Origin: Deltaproteobacteria bacterium
GTDB taxonomy: Bacteria > Bdellovibrionota > UBA1018
Direction: 5' to 3'
DNA: 13,436 nucleotides
Assembly (NCBI GenBank): GCA_016194835.1
Contig: JACQAU010000069.1
Span: forward strand, 1 to 13,436
The notes beneath the pieces are model-generated. The model worked only from the letters and a program-made list of their open reading frames with translations. It was not told the origin of the DNA and ran no database searches. Position numbers and translations under genes: made by a program. Of the stretch, positions 1 through 6,941 are shown piece by piece. Numbering within the stretch: position 1 is the stretch's first letter; the number at the start of each line of letters is the position of its first letter.

Positions 1-193
1 AAACAAAAACGTTTTCAGTAAATGAAATGCCATTTGGTTTATTGTCGTCGTAAGATGAAACTGTGTGTTTTATGAACAGCCCAACCGTGCCCTCATGTTT
101 TTTTGCCAGAGTTTTTAAAATAAACTCTGTTGGAGGTATGTAAGCGAAAACATTGTAAGAATAAAAAATGAATAAAAATAATATTTTCCACAT
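1..193 (-). CDS. exported protein of unknown function, N-terminal 64 residues only (runs off the window)
   Basis: An open frame starts at an ATG (193-191) two bases after the galU stop and stays open to the window edge. The first 17 or so residues (MWKILFLFIFYSYNVFA) form a typical Sec signal peptide, with likely cleavage after the Ala before Tyr-Ile-Pro-Pro. The mature start contains a T-L-A-K-K-H-E-G-T-V-G-L-F stretch. I do not recognise the family. The near-zero spacing to galU and the same strand imply translation from the same mRNA as galU, with no room for a promoter. The Shine-Dalgarno would have to be the GGG inside the last galU codons. Signal peptide and start are seen in the sequence; co-transcription is inferred. 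Confidence 0.7.
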   Translation of the reverse strand, partial: MWKILFLFIFYSYNVFAYIPPTEFILKTLAKKHEGTVGLFIKHTVSSYDDNKPNGISFTENVFV

Positions 194-195
194 AG

Positions 196-1065
196 TTACC
201 CGCTATACTTTTTCAAAATATCTTTCACACCACTAGCTAGTTCTGGTCTCTTTAGCGCATAAGCGATAGTGGCTTCGATAAAACCTAGGCGATCTCCAGC
301 ATCATAACGAGTGCCATCAAACTGGTAAGCTAAAAGTCTTTCATTTTTTGCCACCTTCTCTAAAGCATCTGTGAGCTGAATTTCTCCTCCCTTACCTGGC
401 TTGGTGTCTTTTAAATATTTAAAAATAGATGGACTCAGAACGTATCGGCCAGGGATTGCTAAACAAGAGGGCGCATATTGAGGATCCGGTTTTTCGACTA
501 GATGACTTACCTCCATCAGTTTGGGATTTAGCATTTTGCCACCCACAATACCATATTTTAAAGTTTCATTTTTAGGCACTTCCATAACACCAACAACCGA
601 AGCATTTTCTCTTTCATAGAGATCAATCAATTGTTTTGTACAAGGAATTTTACTATCAATCAGATCGTCACCAAGCAGCACCGCAAAAGGTTCATTGCCA
701 ATTACTGGCTGGGCGCATAAAACCGCGTGTCCAAGTCCTAGCGGATTTTTTTGTCTAATAGTGATCACATTGCAGTTTTCGCCTATGTTTTTAGAAAGCT
801 CTGCTAATTCTTTTTTTTGCTTTTTGCCCAATGTGTCTTCGAGTTCGTAATTGAAATCAAAATGATTCTCAATTGCTTCTTTATGTCTGGCCGTAATAAG
901 CACAATGTCTTGAATTCCTGAATTAATAGCTTCTTCGATGATCAATTGAATTATTGGAACATCCACAATAGGAATCATTTCTTTAGGTATTGCTTTTGTA
1001 GCTGGTAAAAATCGTGTGCCAAGACCAGCAACCGGAATGACAGCTTTTTTAATTTTTATAGACAT
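196..1065 (-). CDS. galU: UTP--glucose-1-phosphate uridylyltransferase
   Basis: Makes UDP-glucose from UTP and glucose-1-phosphate in the cytoplasm, feeding envelope polysaccharide and LPS sugar pathways. The 289-residue length is normal for bacterial GalU. The nucleotidyltransferase signature GLGTRFLPATKAIPKEM lies at residues 14-30, RQKNPLGLGHAV at 104-115, the metal-binding GDD at 132-134, and the later HLVEKPDP and GEIQLTDAL motifs are present. The ATG at 1065 is preceded by AAGGAAAG, which overlaps the stop codon of the upstream barrel-protein gene (11-bp gap). The gene is therefore probably the second cistron of a minus-strand operon: barrel protein, galU, exported protein. No lesion is visible. 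Confidence 0.97.
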   Translation of the reverse strand: MSIKIKKAVIPVAGLGTRFLPATKAIPKEMIPIVDVPIIQLIIEEAINSGIQDIVLITARHKEAIENHFDFNYELEDTLGKKQKKELAELSKNIGENCNVITIRQKNPLGLGHAVLCAQPVIGNEPFAVLLGDDLIDSKIPCTKQLIDLYERENASVVGVMEVPKNETLKYGIVGGKMLNPKLMEVSHLVEKPDPQYAPSCLAIPGRYVLSPSIFKYLKDTKPGKGGEIQLTDALEKVAKNERLLAYQFDGTRYDAGDRLGFIEATIAYALKRPELASGVKDILKKYSG

Positions 1066-1076
1066 TTTTTCTTTCC

Positions 1077-1964
1077 TTAAAAATAAACAGTTGCTCCCAC
1101 GGTATGAGCCGAAGCCTGTACAGGTTTTAAGGCACGCGAAAAACCATAATCAATAGAAAGCCTTGGAGCTACCCAACCTATCCCTGTACCAAAGCCTTGG
1201 CCTCTACTTGACTGATATGGGATGGTTGAATTTTGATAATACCCAACTCGTAAATAAATATCTGACATAAAGACAAATTCTAGCCCTGATTCGAAACCAT
1301 TGCGTTCATTTGTTGGCAATGAAGGAATAACATGTGGATCAAAATAAGCAATCACAATTGATTTTAGATTTGCTTTAAAGCCTAGAGTAATTTCTCTGAG
1401 CAAGCCACGACTCTTGCCTTCTTCAGTTTCAAATATATTATCCACCATCAAAGAAGACTGCAACCATTCATAAACAATAAAGGACATGGATACGTTAGCA
1501 TCTCTTCCCGCTGCATAAGTTTGACTATTAAAGAAAAATTTACCTCCTATCCCAAAACCAAATCGATTGACAAAGTTTTTTGATGCTCCAACGTGGATAT
1601 AAGATCCATCAAATTTTTGTGTGTAGGCAGCACCTGCCTGAAACACTTCTGAACGTCCATCCTGAATGGAGACATTTAAAATCCTACCCTTATCAGTTAT
1701 CGCAGAGTTATACACACCGGCATCATTTTTATTTACAAAAGAAAGGTAGTTAAAACCAAAACTATACGTGGGCAAAAAAGAAGCAAACGACGGATTTAGA
1801 AATATAGAGTCATTAAGTAATGGACCCGCGTGGCCTGCTCCACCTAAAGCTATGGTTCGAGGCGAATGAAAGTCAGAAGCAATGGCGGCAAAAGAATACA
1901 TAAACATCAGAACAGCAAATATGTAACTAATTGATTTTATTATTAAAAACCATTTTTCTTTCAT
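1077..1964 (-). CDS. outer-membrane beta-barrel protein, FadL/PorV-like style
   Basis: A 295-residue exported protein of unknown specific role. Residues 1-29 form a long signal peptide (basic MKEK start, hydrophobic core, AAIA before Ser-Asp). The mature N-terminus carries RTIALGGAGHAG and DSIFLNPSFAS (52-62). This resembles the glycine-rich, NP-containing N-terminus of FadL- and PorV-type barrels. The rest alternates polar and hydrophobic residues in short strands with aromatic girdles, and the last residue is Phe (ATVYF), as expected for a barrel insertion signal. A strong GGAGG sits 5 bases before the ATG. It is the first gene of the apparent galU operon and diverges from the DksA-like gene. 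What it transports, if anything, cannot be told. Confidence 0.75.
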   Translation of the reverse strand: MKEKWFLIIKSISYIFAVLMFMYSFAAIASDFHSPRTIALGGAGHAGPLLNDSIFLNPSFASFLPTYSFGFNYLSFVNKNDAGVYNSAITDKGRILNVSIQDGRSEVFQAGAAYTQKFDGSYIHVGASKNFVNRFGFGIGGKFFFNSQTYAAGRDANVSMSFIVYEWLQSSLMVDNIFETEEGKSRGLLREITLGFKANLKSIVIAYFDPHVIPSLPTNERNGFESGLEFVFMSDIYLRVGYYQNSTIPYQSSRGQGFGTGIGWVAPRLSIDYGFSRALKPVQASAHTVGATVYF

Positions 1965-2042
1965 ATTACCTCCAAAAAATTAACTAACTGTGCTATTTTC
2001 TCTTTCACATTTACGAATAATCTGCTAATTGTTGGGCCGCTT

Positions 2043-2420
2043 ATGACAATTAGAAAAGAAAAAGTAGCACATATTAAAAACGATCTGTTAGCTCGACGAA
2101 ATACACTGGCCAGTGAACTACGAAAATCGCATGCAGAGCTCATTAACGACGAAGAATTCCTTTTCTCGGATTCAGTGGATCAAGCAAGCGCAGATACTGG
2201 AAAAAGTTTAGTCGTTCAGATCAAGAACCGCAACCACATAGTGTTAGCCGAAATCGATCAAGCTCTAAAACGCATTGAGCTAGGAATTTTTGGAGAGTGT
2301 GAACGCTGTGGAGACGAAATCAGCGAAGCTCGGATGAAGGCCTATCCATCAACAACACTCTGCATACAATGCAAGACTGAAACAGAAGCCGAAGCACTGC
2401 GGTATCCAAAAAAAATATAA
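2043..2420 (+). CDS. DksA/TraR-family zinc-finger transcription regulator
   Basis: A 125-residue cytoplasmic protein of the family that binds in the RNA polymerase secondary channel. The N-terminal part (about 1-80) is a charged helical segment fitting the DksA coiled-coil hairpin. Its tip has D43, D46 and A48, exactly the DxxDxA spacing needed for DksA activity. A C4 zinc finger follows, with C86-x2-C89 and C107-x2-C110, the usual spacing. With both the acidic tip and four cysteines it is likely functional in ppGpp-type control of transcription, though it could be one of several paralogues. The ATG at 2043 lacks a good Shine-Dalgarno; CTG at 2022 is an in-frame alternative but less likely. 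It diverges from the barrel gene across 78 bp. Confidence 0.9.
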   Translation: MTIRKEKVAHIKNDLLARRNTLASELRKSHAELINDEEFLFSDSVDQASADTGKSLVVQIKNRNHIVLAEIDQALKRIELGIFGECERCGDEISEARMKAYPSTTLCIQCKTETEAEALRYPKKI

Positions 2421-2471
2421 AACATATTAACGCATTGCGCACGCCACAACAAATAGTGTTTCGTTTATTAG

Positions 2472-2503
2472 TTGACACCAGATAAACTAGACGACATTAT
2501 ATT
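2472..2503 (+). promoter_or_regulatory. probable sigma-70 promoter of the barrel gene at 2542
   Basis: A perfect -35 box TTGACA lies at 2472-2477. The -10 is either CATTAT at 2495-2500 (17-bp spacing, 4 of 6 matches) or TATATT at 2498-2503 (20-bp spacing). Transcription would begin about 30-35 bases before the ATG and include the strong AAGGAGGGGG ribosome site at 2525-2534. The gap 2421-2541 has no clear terminator for the DksA-like gene. Confidence 0.5.
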
Positions 2504-2541
2504 TGTATAGGAAAATTTGTCCCTTAAGGAGGGGGTAATAT

Positions 2542-3579
2542 ATGAAAAATCGTTTAATTATTTTAATGACAGCCATTACTATTTTTGGAGCATCGAGTGC
2601 TTTTGCATCAGTTGCCAAAAATATTGTGATGGGCAATGGAGATCCAGTAGGACTCATAGACCGTGGTAGTTTTTATTACGACAGTAATAATAATATTTTT
2701 TATAATCCGTCTTATGCCAATGAGTATAAGAACTGGGCAACAGTCGAAGTATCCCGATTTGGTATAGTAGGTACAACTGCCGAGGGTGGATTTGTAAATG
2801 CCTTCGGTAGCTGGATTCTTGGATTTTACATGAACCGCTCTGGTGCAACGAGAGGATCATATACAAATGCTGTTAGTCACCGGCCTTTTGATCTCATTAT
2901 TGCAAGTGATATGGGAACGAAATGGGGACTAGGAATCACATTTGGTGGATATAAAACAGGATCAACCACATCTGAAAAAGACCTAACACTAAGAGCAGGC
3001 GCTCAATTTGGTGAGTTAGAGCCATATATTAGTGTAAAAGTCATTGGCTCAGACAAAACTCTAGCGGGTGAGACTAAAACAACTGGCTACGGCGGTGGTG
3101 TAAAATACAAGTGGGGCGAGTGGACACCTTACTTGGCTTATAACAAATTAAGCTCTCCTACAGGAAACATAAACTATGGCTGGGGTATGGGTATTGGTAG
3201 AAACACAAAAGTTGGCGAAGCTCATCTCACCTATGCCATTGCTCTTTGGGAAGATCTTGGACCAAAGAGATGGATTATCCCTGTTGATATGGCTTTAGAG
3301 GGCTCTCTTACAGCTTGGCTCAAAGCACGAGCTGGATTTACTTATAATTTAATTGATATAACTAAAGAGGTTACTACAGGAGCTGATACTACCAGCGCAC
3401 GAGTTGGTGCTACAATCAATGTTAGTAAAGTTGATTTTGACTGGGTTATTGGACACACTGGTTCAAATGCTACATCAGTAGGAGCAGTGCCAACTACTGG
3501 CACAGATGTAACTACAGGAAAATCATTTGACCTTGCCAGCGGATTTTTTACTGCAGCAAGCTTAACGTACCATTGGTAA
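2542..3579 (+). CDS. outer-membrane beta-barrel protein
   Basis: A 345-residue exported protein. Residues 1-22 are a clean Sec signal peptide ending SSAFA before Ser-Val-Ala-Lys. The mature N-terminus has NNIFYNPSYAN (50-60), closely matching DSIFLNPSFAS in the barrel gene at 1077-1964. The two are therefore probably distant members of the same barrel class. The body is rich in Gly, Tyr, Trp and Thr with alternating strand patterns and ends in Trp (SLTYHW), a usual outer-membrane C-terminus. Its very strong Shine-Dalgarno and near-consensus promoter suggest high expression, as expected for an abundant porin-like protein. The function beyond this is not visible. Confidence 0.75.
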   Translation: MKNRLIILMTAITIFGASSAFASVAKNIVMGNGDPVGLIDRGSFYYDSNNNIFYNPSYANEYKNWATVEVSRFGIVGTTAEGGFVNAFGSWILGFYMNRSGATRGSYTNAVSHRPFDLIIASDMGTKWGLGITFGGYKTGSTTSEKDLTLRAGAQFGELEPYISVKVIGSDKTLAGETKTTGYGGGVKYKWGEWTPYLAYNKLSSPTGNINYGWGMGIGRNTKVGEAHLTYAIALWEDLGPKRWIIPVDMALEGSLTAWLKARAGFTYNLIDITKEVTTGADTTSARVGATINVSKVDFDWVIGHTGSNATSVGAVPTTGTDVTTGKSFDLASGFFTAASLTYHW

Positions 3580-3602
3580 TTTTCCCTTAAATATCCAATT
3601 AT

Positions 3603-3643
3603 CAGTAAACAGTTACTGTAACAGTTACAGTAACTGTTTACTG
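3603..3643. repeat. perfect 41-bp palindrome built from CAGTTACTG words
   Basis: Arms 3603-3622 (CAGTAAACAGTTACTGTAAC) and 3624-3643 are exact reverse complements around a single central A at 3623. It contains ACAGTTACTGT (3609-3619) and ACAGTAACTGT (3627-3637), and is followed by a smaller palindrome CTGTATACAG (3641-3650). It fills the 73-bp gap between the converging barrel and NUDIX genes. Neither strand has a U-tract after the stem, so it is not a standard intrinsic terminator. Related but degenerate words occur at 13284-13336. Confidence 0.95.
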
Positions 3644-3652
3644 TATACAGTT

Positions 3653-4264
3653 TCACTGCTTTAATCTTTCTAACAAATTTTTTAAAATCTCAGCTGTTGC
3701 TCCCCAAATTCTGTATTGTCTAATTTGATAGACATGAACTTCAAATTCCTGTTCTTTCCAAGTCATCTTCTCTTTTCTATGACACTGTGGAGCCCTGAGA
3801 TCATCTAAACTTGCCCAAAAGATTTCTGCGATTTCTATTGGATGCAACTTAAGCACTAATGTTTCGATTGGTGTATTTAAAATCCCAATTACCGGAGTCA
3901 CTCGAAAACCAGTTACAGTATTTAGTGGAGGCAACTCTCCAATGACTTCTATTGCGGAGGCTGGTATACCTACTTCTTCTTCTGTCTCCCTAAGTGCCAC
4001 ATGAGTCAAAGACAGATCCCCAGGATCTCGCCTCCCACCAGGAAAAGACACCTGCCCCTTGTGAACATCTACTTTGTCAGTGCGCAAAGTAAACAAAATT
4101 TCAAATTTATTAGTATTCTCTTTGGCACCAAATAAAATCAAAACGCCAGCTTCACTTAAATGCGACTTTCCTGATAATTTGGGCCAGAGAAGTCGCGCTC
4201 TTTCCATTCGCTCGTATGGCAAATCTAGAGTAAGTGCTTTTATTAAATTTTCACGAAGATTCAC
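3653..4264 (-). CDS. NUDIX hydrolase, probable CoA pyrophosphatase (NudL type)
   Basis: A 203-residue cytoplasmic enzyme expected to cleave coenzyme A or its derivatives to 4'-phosphopantetheine and 3',5'-ADP. The CoA-specific signature precedes the Nudix box: LFTLRTD (58-64), then G70 and FPGG (74-77). The box continues from G77 through D83 (replacing the usual Glu) to RETEEEVGI (92-100), with E93, E96 and E97 as metal ligands. This pairing is diagnostic of the UPF0035/NudL group. The only in-frame start upstream of the domain is GTG at 4264, because a stop lies at 4277-4279; no good Shine-Dalgarno is visible. It follows the small basic secreted protein by 12 bp, so translational coupling is likely. 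Confidence 0.9.
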   Translation of the reverse strand: MNLRENLIKALTLDLPYERMERARLLWPKLSGKSHLSEAGVLILFGAKENTNKFEILFTLRTDKVDVHKGQVSFPGGRRDPGDLSLTHVALRETEEEVGIPASAIEVIGELPPLNTVTGFRVTPVIGILNTPIETLVLKLHPIEIAEIFWASLDDLRAPQCHRKEKMTWKEQEFEVHVYQIRQYRIWGATAEILKNLLERLKQ

Positions 4265-4276
4265 AGAGCTTGCACA

Positions 4277-4552
4277 TTACTGTGCTACTGGCGGAGCTGG
4301 TGGCTGCACAGGAGGAGCTTCGACAGGTGTTGCAGCTTCTGTAGCATGCGATCTCTTATGCTTTTTCATCTTTTTACCCATTTTTTTATTACGATGATGC
4401 TTTTTTGCCTTATGCTTTTTCTTAGCATGAGGGGCAACTTGTGAAGGAGCTCGTTCATTTAATGGCTGAGTGTTTTGAATAGCTTCTTCTGCAAAAACTT
4501 GTGTTACAAAAGCCATAGCTATGGCAATTATAGTAAATAATACTTTTTTCAT
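4277..4552 (-). CDS. small secreted Lys/His-rich protein with proline-rich tail
   Basis: A 91-residue protein that I do not recognise. Residues 1-21 form a Sec signal peptide (MKKVLFTIIAIAMAFVTQVFA, cleaved before Glu-Glu). Residues 42-69 are extremely basic, with 21 of 28 being Lys, His or Arg in KKKHK and KKHHR-like runs. The last 20 or so residues are Pro/Ala/Val/Glu (VEAPPVQPPAPPVAQ). No fold is evident; it is probably disordered and polycationic in the periplasm or outside the cell, where it might bind polyanions or metals. AGGAGG lies 12 bases before the ATG, a long spacing. It is upstream of the NUDIX gene and divergent from epmA across 61 AT-rich bp. Confidence 0.7.
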   Translation of the reverse strand: MKKVLFTIIAIAMAFVTQVFAEEAIQNTQPLNERAPSQVAPHAKKKHKAKKHHRNKKMGKKMKKHKRSHATEAATPVEAPPVQPPAPPVAQ

Positions 4553-4613
4553 ACTTTTTAAAAGCCTCCTTTTGCGATCTTATATATAAAATAAAAATAT
4601 AGGAAATAAAAAA

Positions 4614-5537
4614 ATGAATTTTAAAAAAAGAATCCAAGACCCAAGGCGTCAAAAAAACATGTGCATTCGCACTCTTATAGAAACAGGCATAAGAGACTTT
4701 TTTTTACAGGAAAGTTTTATAGAAGTTAGAACCCCACTCTTAGTGAAAAGCCCGGGGATGGAACCGCATATCAGACCTTATAAACTCTTAAATGGTGCGT
4801 ATCTCCCGACCTCTCCTGAGTTTGCCATGAAAAAGCTCCTGGCGGGAGGTCTGGAAAGGATTTTTCAAATTTGCCCTGCTTTTAGAAACGAACCCATTTC
4901 TCCAATTCATCACCCAGAATTTACCATGCTAGAATGGTATAGAACACATGCTTCGCTTCAGGATATTATGAAAGATGTTGAAAATTTAATTTATTTTTTA
5001 TGTAATAAAATTTCTGGAACGTCTGAAATTACTTATAAAAAAGAAAAGTTAACCCTGACACCGCCTTGGCCCAAATTTAAAATAAGAGATTTATTTCAAA
5101 CTCATGTTGGCATCAATCTCGTTGAATGTAAAACACTAAAACAAATTCAAAAAGCCTGTAAGCGTCTCGATGTTACAGTTTCAAAAAAAGATAGCTGGGA
5201 TGATTTATATTTCAAAATTTGGCTTGATCATATTGAACCAAAATTACCTTCTGGACGAGGAGTTTTTGTTTATGATTTTCCTCCAACACAATCTGCACTA
5301 TCGATCGTAGAAAAAGACCAAGTCGGAAATCTCTGGGCCAAGCGTTTTGAATTTAAACTACGAAAAAAAATTTATGGTTCTCAGTTTCCAACAAATCCAG
5401 TAGACGAAGAATTTATTTCAGCTCTAAAAGAAGGGATACCTAAGACGGCAGGAATAGCAGTTGGAGTGGACCGACTTGTTATGCTTTTCGCTGGCGAAGT
5501 GGATATTGATTATACATTATGGCTGCCTAGTATGTGA
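4614..5537 (+). CDS. epmA: EF-P--lysine ligase homologue (EpmA/PoxA/GenX) lacking an internal active-site segment
   Basis: A class II lysyl-tRNA-synthetase-like core without an anticodon domain, the form of the enzyme that attaches (R)-beta-lysine to elongation factor P. Residues 40-50 carry RTPLLVKSPGME. Motif 2 is FRNEP (90-94) with HHPEFTMLEWYR (99-110). Motif 3 is GIAVGVDRLVML (280-291). The order and the short size exclude a true LysRS. At residues 244-255 RFEF runs straight into KLRKKIYG. In E. coli EpmA roughly 28 residues lie between the corresponding points, including GIELANGFHEL and its ATP/Mg-binding acidic residues. The frame is unbroken, so this looks like an in-frame deletion. 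The last codons and stop lie inside an inverted-repeat element. Family assignment is sure; activity is doubtful. The upstream ribosome site is AGGA. Confidence 0.88.
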   Translation: MNFKKRIQDPRRQKNMCIRTLIETGIRDFFLQESFIEVRTPLLVKSPGMEPHIRPYKLLNGAYLPTSPEFAMKKLLAGGLERIFQICPAFRNEPISPIHHPEFTMLEWYRTHASLQDIMKDVENLIYFLCNKISGTSEITYKKEKLTLTPPWPKFKIRDLFQTHVGINLVECKTLKQIQKACKRLDVTVSKKDSWDDLYFKIWLDHIEPKLPSGRGVFVYDFPPTQSALSIVEKDQVGNLWAKRFEFKLRKKIYGSQFPTNPVDEEFISALKEGIPKTAGIAVGVDRLVMLFAGEVDIDYTLWLPSM

Positions 5538-5726
5538 TATTAATTTTTTTATATCTTGTATTTTTAAAATAATTTTATTCACTCAGGCACGGCATCCCGC
5601 CTCTGGGGCCCCCTTGGCCATCCATGGGCGCGATTCGCGGCATTATATCTCTGGCTTACCCAAGGCCTTCTTTCACAAAATTATTTTAAAAATACAAAAT
5701 ATAAAAAAATTAATATCACAATACTA
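5528..5726. repeat. long inverted-repeat (MITE-like or hairpin) element with GC-rich core
   Basis: The left arm 5528-5576 and right arm 5677-5726 are reverse complements over about 49 positions, with one mismatch (5555) and one single-base bulge near the outer end. The arms are almost pure A/T. The 100-nt core (5577-5676) has 60 G/C by my count and holds small palindromes: CCATCCATGG (5618-5627) and CGCGATTCGCG (5629-5639, CGCGA/TCGCG around one T). CCTTGG/CCAAGG (5612-5617, 5660-5665) can also pair. The element lies between the converging epmA and LpxH-like genes and includes the epmA stop. It has no coding capacity. It could be a non-autonomous mobile repeat or a large two-way terminator. 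Confidence 0.9.
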
Positions 5727-5737
5727 ATATTCCGTTT

Positions 5738-6466
5738 TTAAAATGCTGCTCTTTTAACCAATAAATCCCCGACACTCCAAGTGAGATATGTTTTATGTAC
5801 CTTGGGATATCCCATATTAATGTACTGCCCTGCGCATTCTCCTACACGAAAAACCATCTCATCTAAATCATGACAATGTCCTAAAATTACAAAATCAAAA
5901 CCTTTTTGAATCTTATCCACTGCAAAATTTCTATACTTTTTTCTAACCATTTCTTGTTTATGTTTTGGCATATCTTCGAATTTAAAAATCTTTTGTTCTC
6001 TACTGTGGCGGCTACAGGTTTTTCCTATAAAATCAATCCACGTATCAGGAGATAGGCGAATAAGACCCTTAGCAAATGGCGTTCTTAATGCATTTCGTAT
6101 TAAAAAATACCTCCAGTCTGAGGAGTCTACTAAATCACCATGCTCAAAGTAAAACTTTTTATTTTCCAAATTTAGCGAAAAATTTTGCGGGTAAATCTGC
6201 ATCTTGTTATTTGATAAAAGAAAATCATGATTACCTTCAATATAATGAAAAGCAATGTTTCTTTTTATATGAAAATTAATAATCTCAAAAAACTCACTAT
6301 AGCGCTCTAAAAAAATCTTTTTACTTCCAACAAAGAAATCAAAAATATCACCTAAAAAAACCACAACGTCATTTTCAGAAAGTCTAGTTTTTAAAACTTC
6401 CAAAAATTTAAAATAAAACGGATCTTTATTACTTAAAATATGCAAGTCAGAGAAAACAAATAGCAC
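5738..6466 (-). CDS. LpxH-like metallophosphoesterase (probable UDP-2,3-diacylglucosamine pyrophosphatase)
   Basis: A 242-residue calcineurin-like phosphoesterase. All metal-site motifs are present in order: SDLH (6-9), GDIFDFF (39-45), GNHD (78-81), HGD (109-111) and GHCHD (196-200). The order, the size and the GDIFDFF form match LpxH, which makes lipid X in lipid A synthesis at the inner membrane face. The LpxH-like paralogues of this clade can have other substrates, so no symbol is given. The start is GTG at 6466; an in-frame stop lies just upstream at 6470-6472, and the Shine-Dalgarno is weak. It is 36 bp downstream of the flaG-like gene and may be read from that sigma-28 promoter, which would be an odd partner for an envelope enzyme. 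Confidence 0.85.
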   Translation of the reverse strand: MLFVFSDLHILSNKDPFYFKFLEVLKTRLSENDVVVFLGDIFDFFVGSKKIFLERYSEFFEIINFHIKRNIAFHYIEGNHDFLLSNNKMQIYPQNFSLNLENKKFYFEHGDLVDSSDWRYFLIRNALRTPFAKGLIRLSPDTWIDFIGKTCSRHSREQKIFKFEDMPKHKQEMVRKKYRNFAVDKIQKGFDFVILGHCHDLDEMVFRVGECAGQYINMGYPKVHKTYLTWSVGDLLVKRAAF

Positions 6467-6502
6467 ACTTTATAAATAGCGCTAATGCAAGGAAGTTTCA
6501 AT

Positions 6503-6889
6503 TTAAAGTTTTTTATCTAAAATCTTGCCGCGAGATCTTGTATCCAGAGTTGCAGCTTCTCTTAACTTTAAAAATTCTTCGCCAGAAAACTGTCTCACAA
6601 TGGCGCCTGTGCCATCTTTTAAAACGACTTTCAATCCCAGTTGAGAAGAAATGAGTGACGCTTCTAGCTCTTTTGATTGTATTCTTAGTTCATCTTTGAA
6701 GGACTGAAGGGCATTTTCAAGTTGTAGTGGATCTGCAGTTATATTATTTTTCTCCTCTTCATTATTTTGTTTAGATTCATGTTTTTTGCCATGTTCTTCT
6801 GATTTTCCGGATTGACCGTCCTCTAAGTCTTGTTTTCTAGTTACCTGATAAAATCGTTCTGGTACTCCTGTAAAAGGATTTATTTTCAT
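6503..6889 (-). CDS. flaG: FlaG-family flagellar protein
   Basis: A 128-residue cytoplasmic protein. Residues 20-50 are highly charged and probably disordered (GKKHESKQNNEEEKNN). The C-terminal domain (about 60-112) contains LGLKVVLKDGTGAIVRQFSGEEFLKL. This follows the FlaG pattern of a beta hairpin ending in a turn, then an I-R-x-x-P/S-x-E-E-x-L-like helix start. FlaG proteins affect filament length or assembly. The position directly after the flagellin genes, with its own sigma-28-like promoter at 6914-6941, supports a flagellar role. The start ATG at 6889 has a weak ribosome site. Sequence similarity is modest, so context carries part of the call. Confidence 0.75.
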   Translation of the reverse strand: MKINPFTGVPERFYQVTRKQDLEDGQSGKSEEHGKKHESKQNNEEEKNNITADPLQLENALQSFKDELRIQSKELEASLISSQLGLKVVLKDGTGAIVRQFSGEEFLKLREAATLDTRSRGKILDKKL

Positions 6890-6913
6890 TTTCTAGACAC
6901 CCACTCACTCATC

Positions 6914-6941
6914 AGTTCGGCAATACAATATAAAAACTTAA
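6914..6941 (-). promoter_or_regulatory. sigma-28 (FliA-type) promoter of flaG
   Basis: Read on the minus strand: TTAAGTTT (6941-6934), 12 bases, then GCCGAACT (6921-6914). The consensus is TAAAGTTT-N11-GCCGATAA, so the -35 matches 7 of 8 and the -10 core GCCGA is exact. The -35 overlaps the U-tract of the preceding flagellin terminator. Transcription would start about 20 bases before the flaG ATG. Confidence 0.6.

Noticed and set aside
3603..3643. Palindrome as an ordinary intrinsic terminator
   Set aside because: The stem is not GC-rich and is not followed by a run of T on either strand.
5461..5727. 88-codon plus-strand open frame across the end of epmA and the inverted-repeat element
   Set aside because: Its first part is epmA in another frame and the rest is palindromic non-coding DNA; there is no ribosome site and no protein-like pattern.
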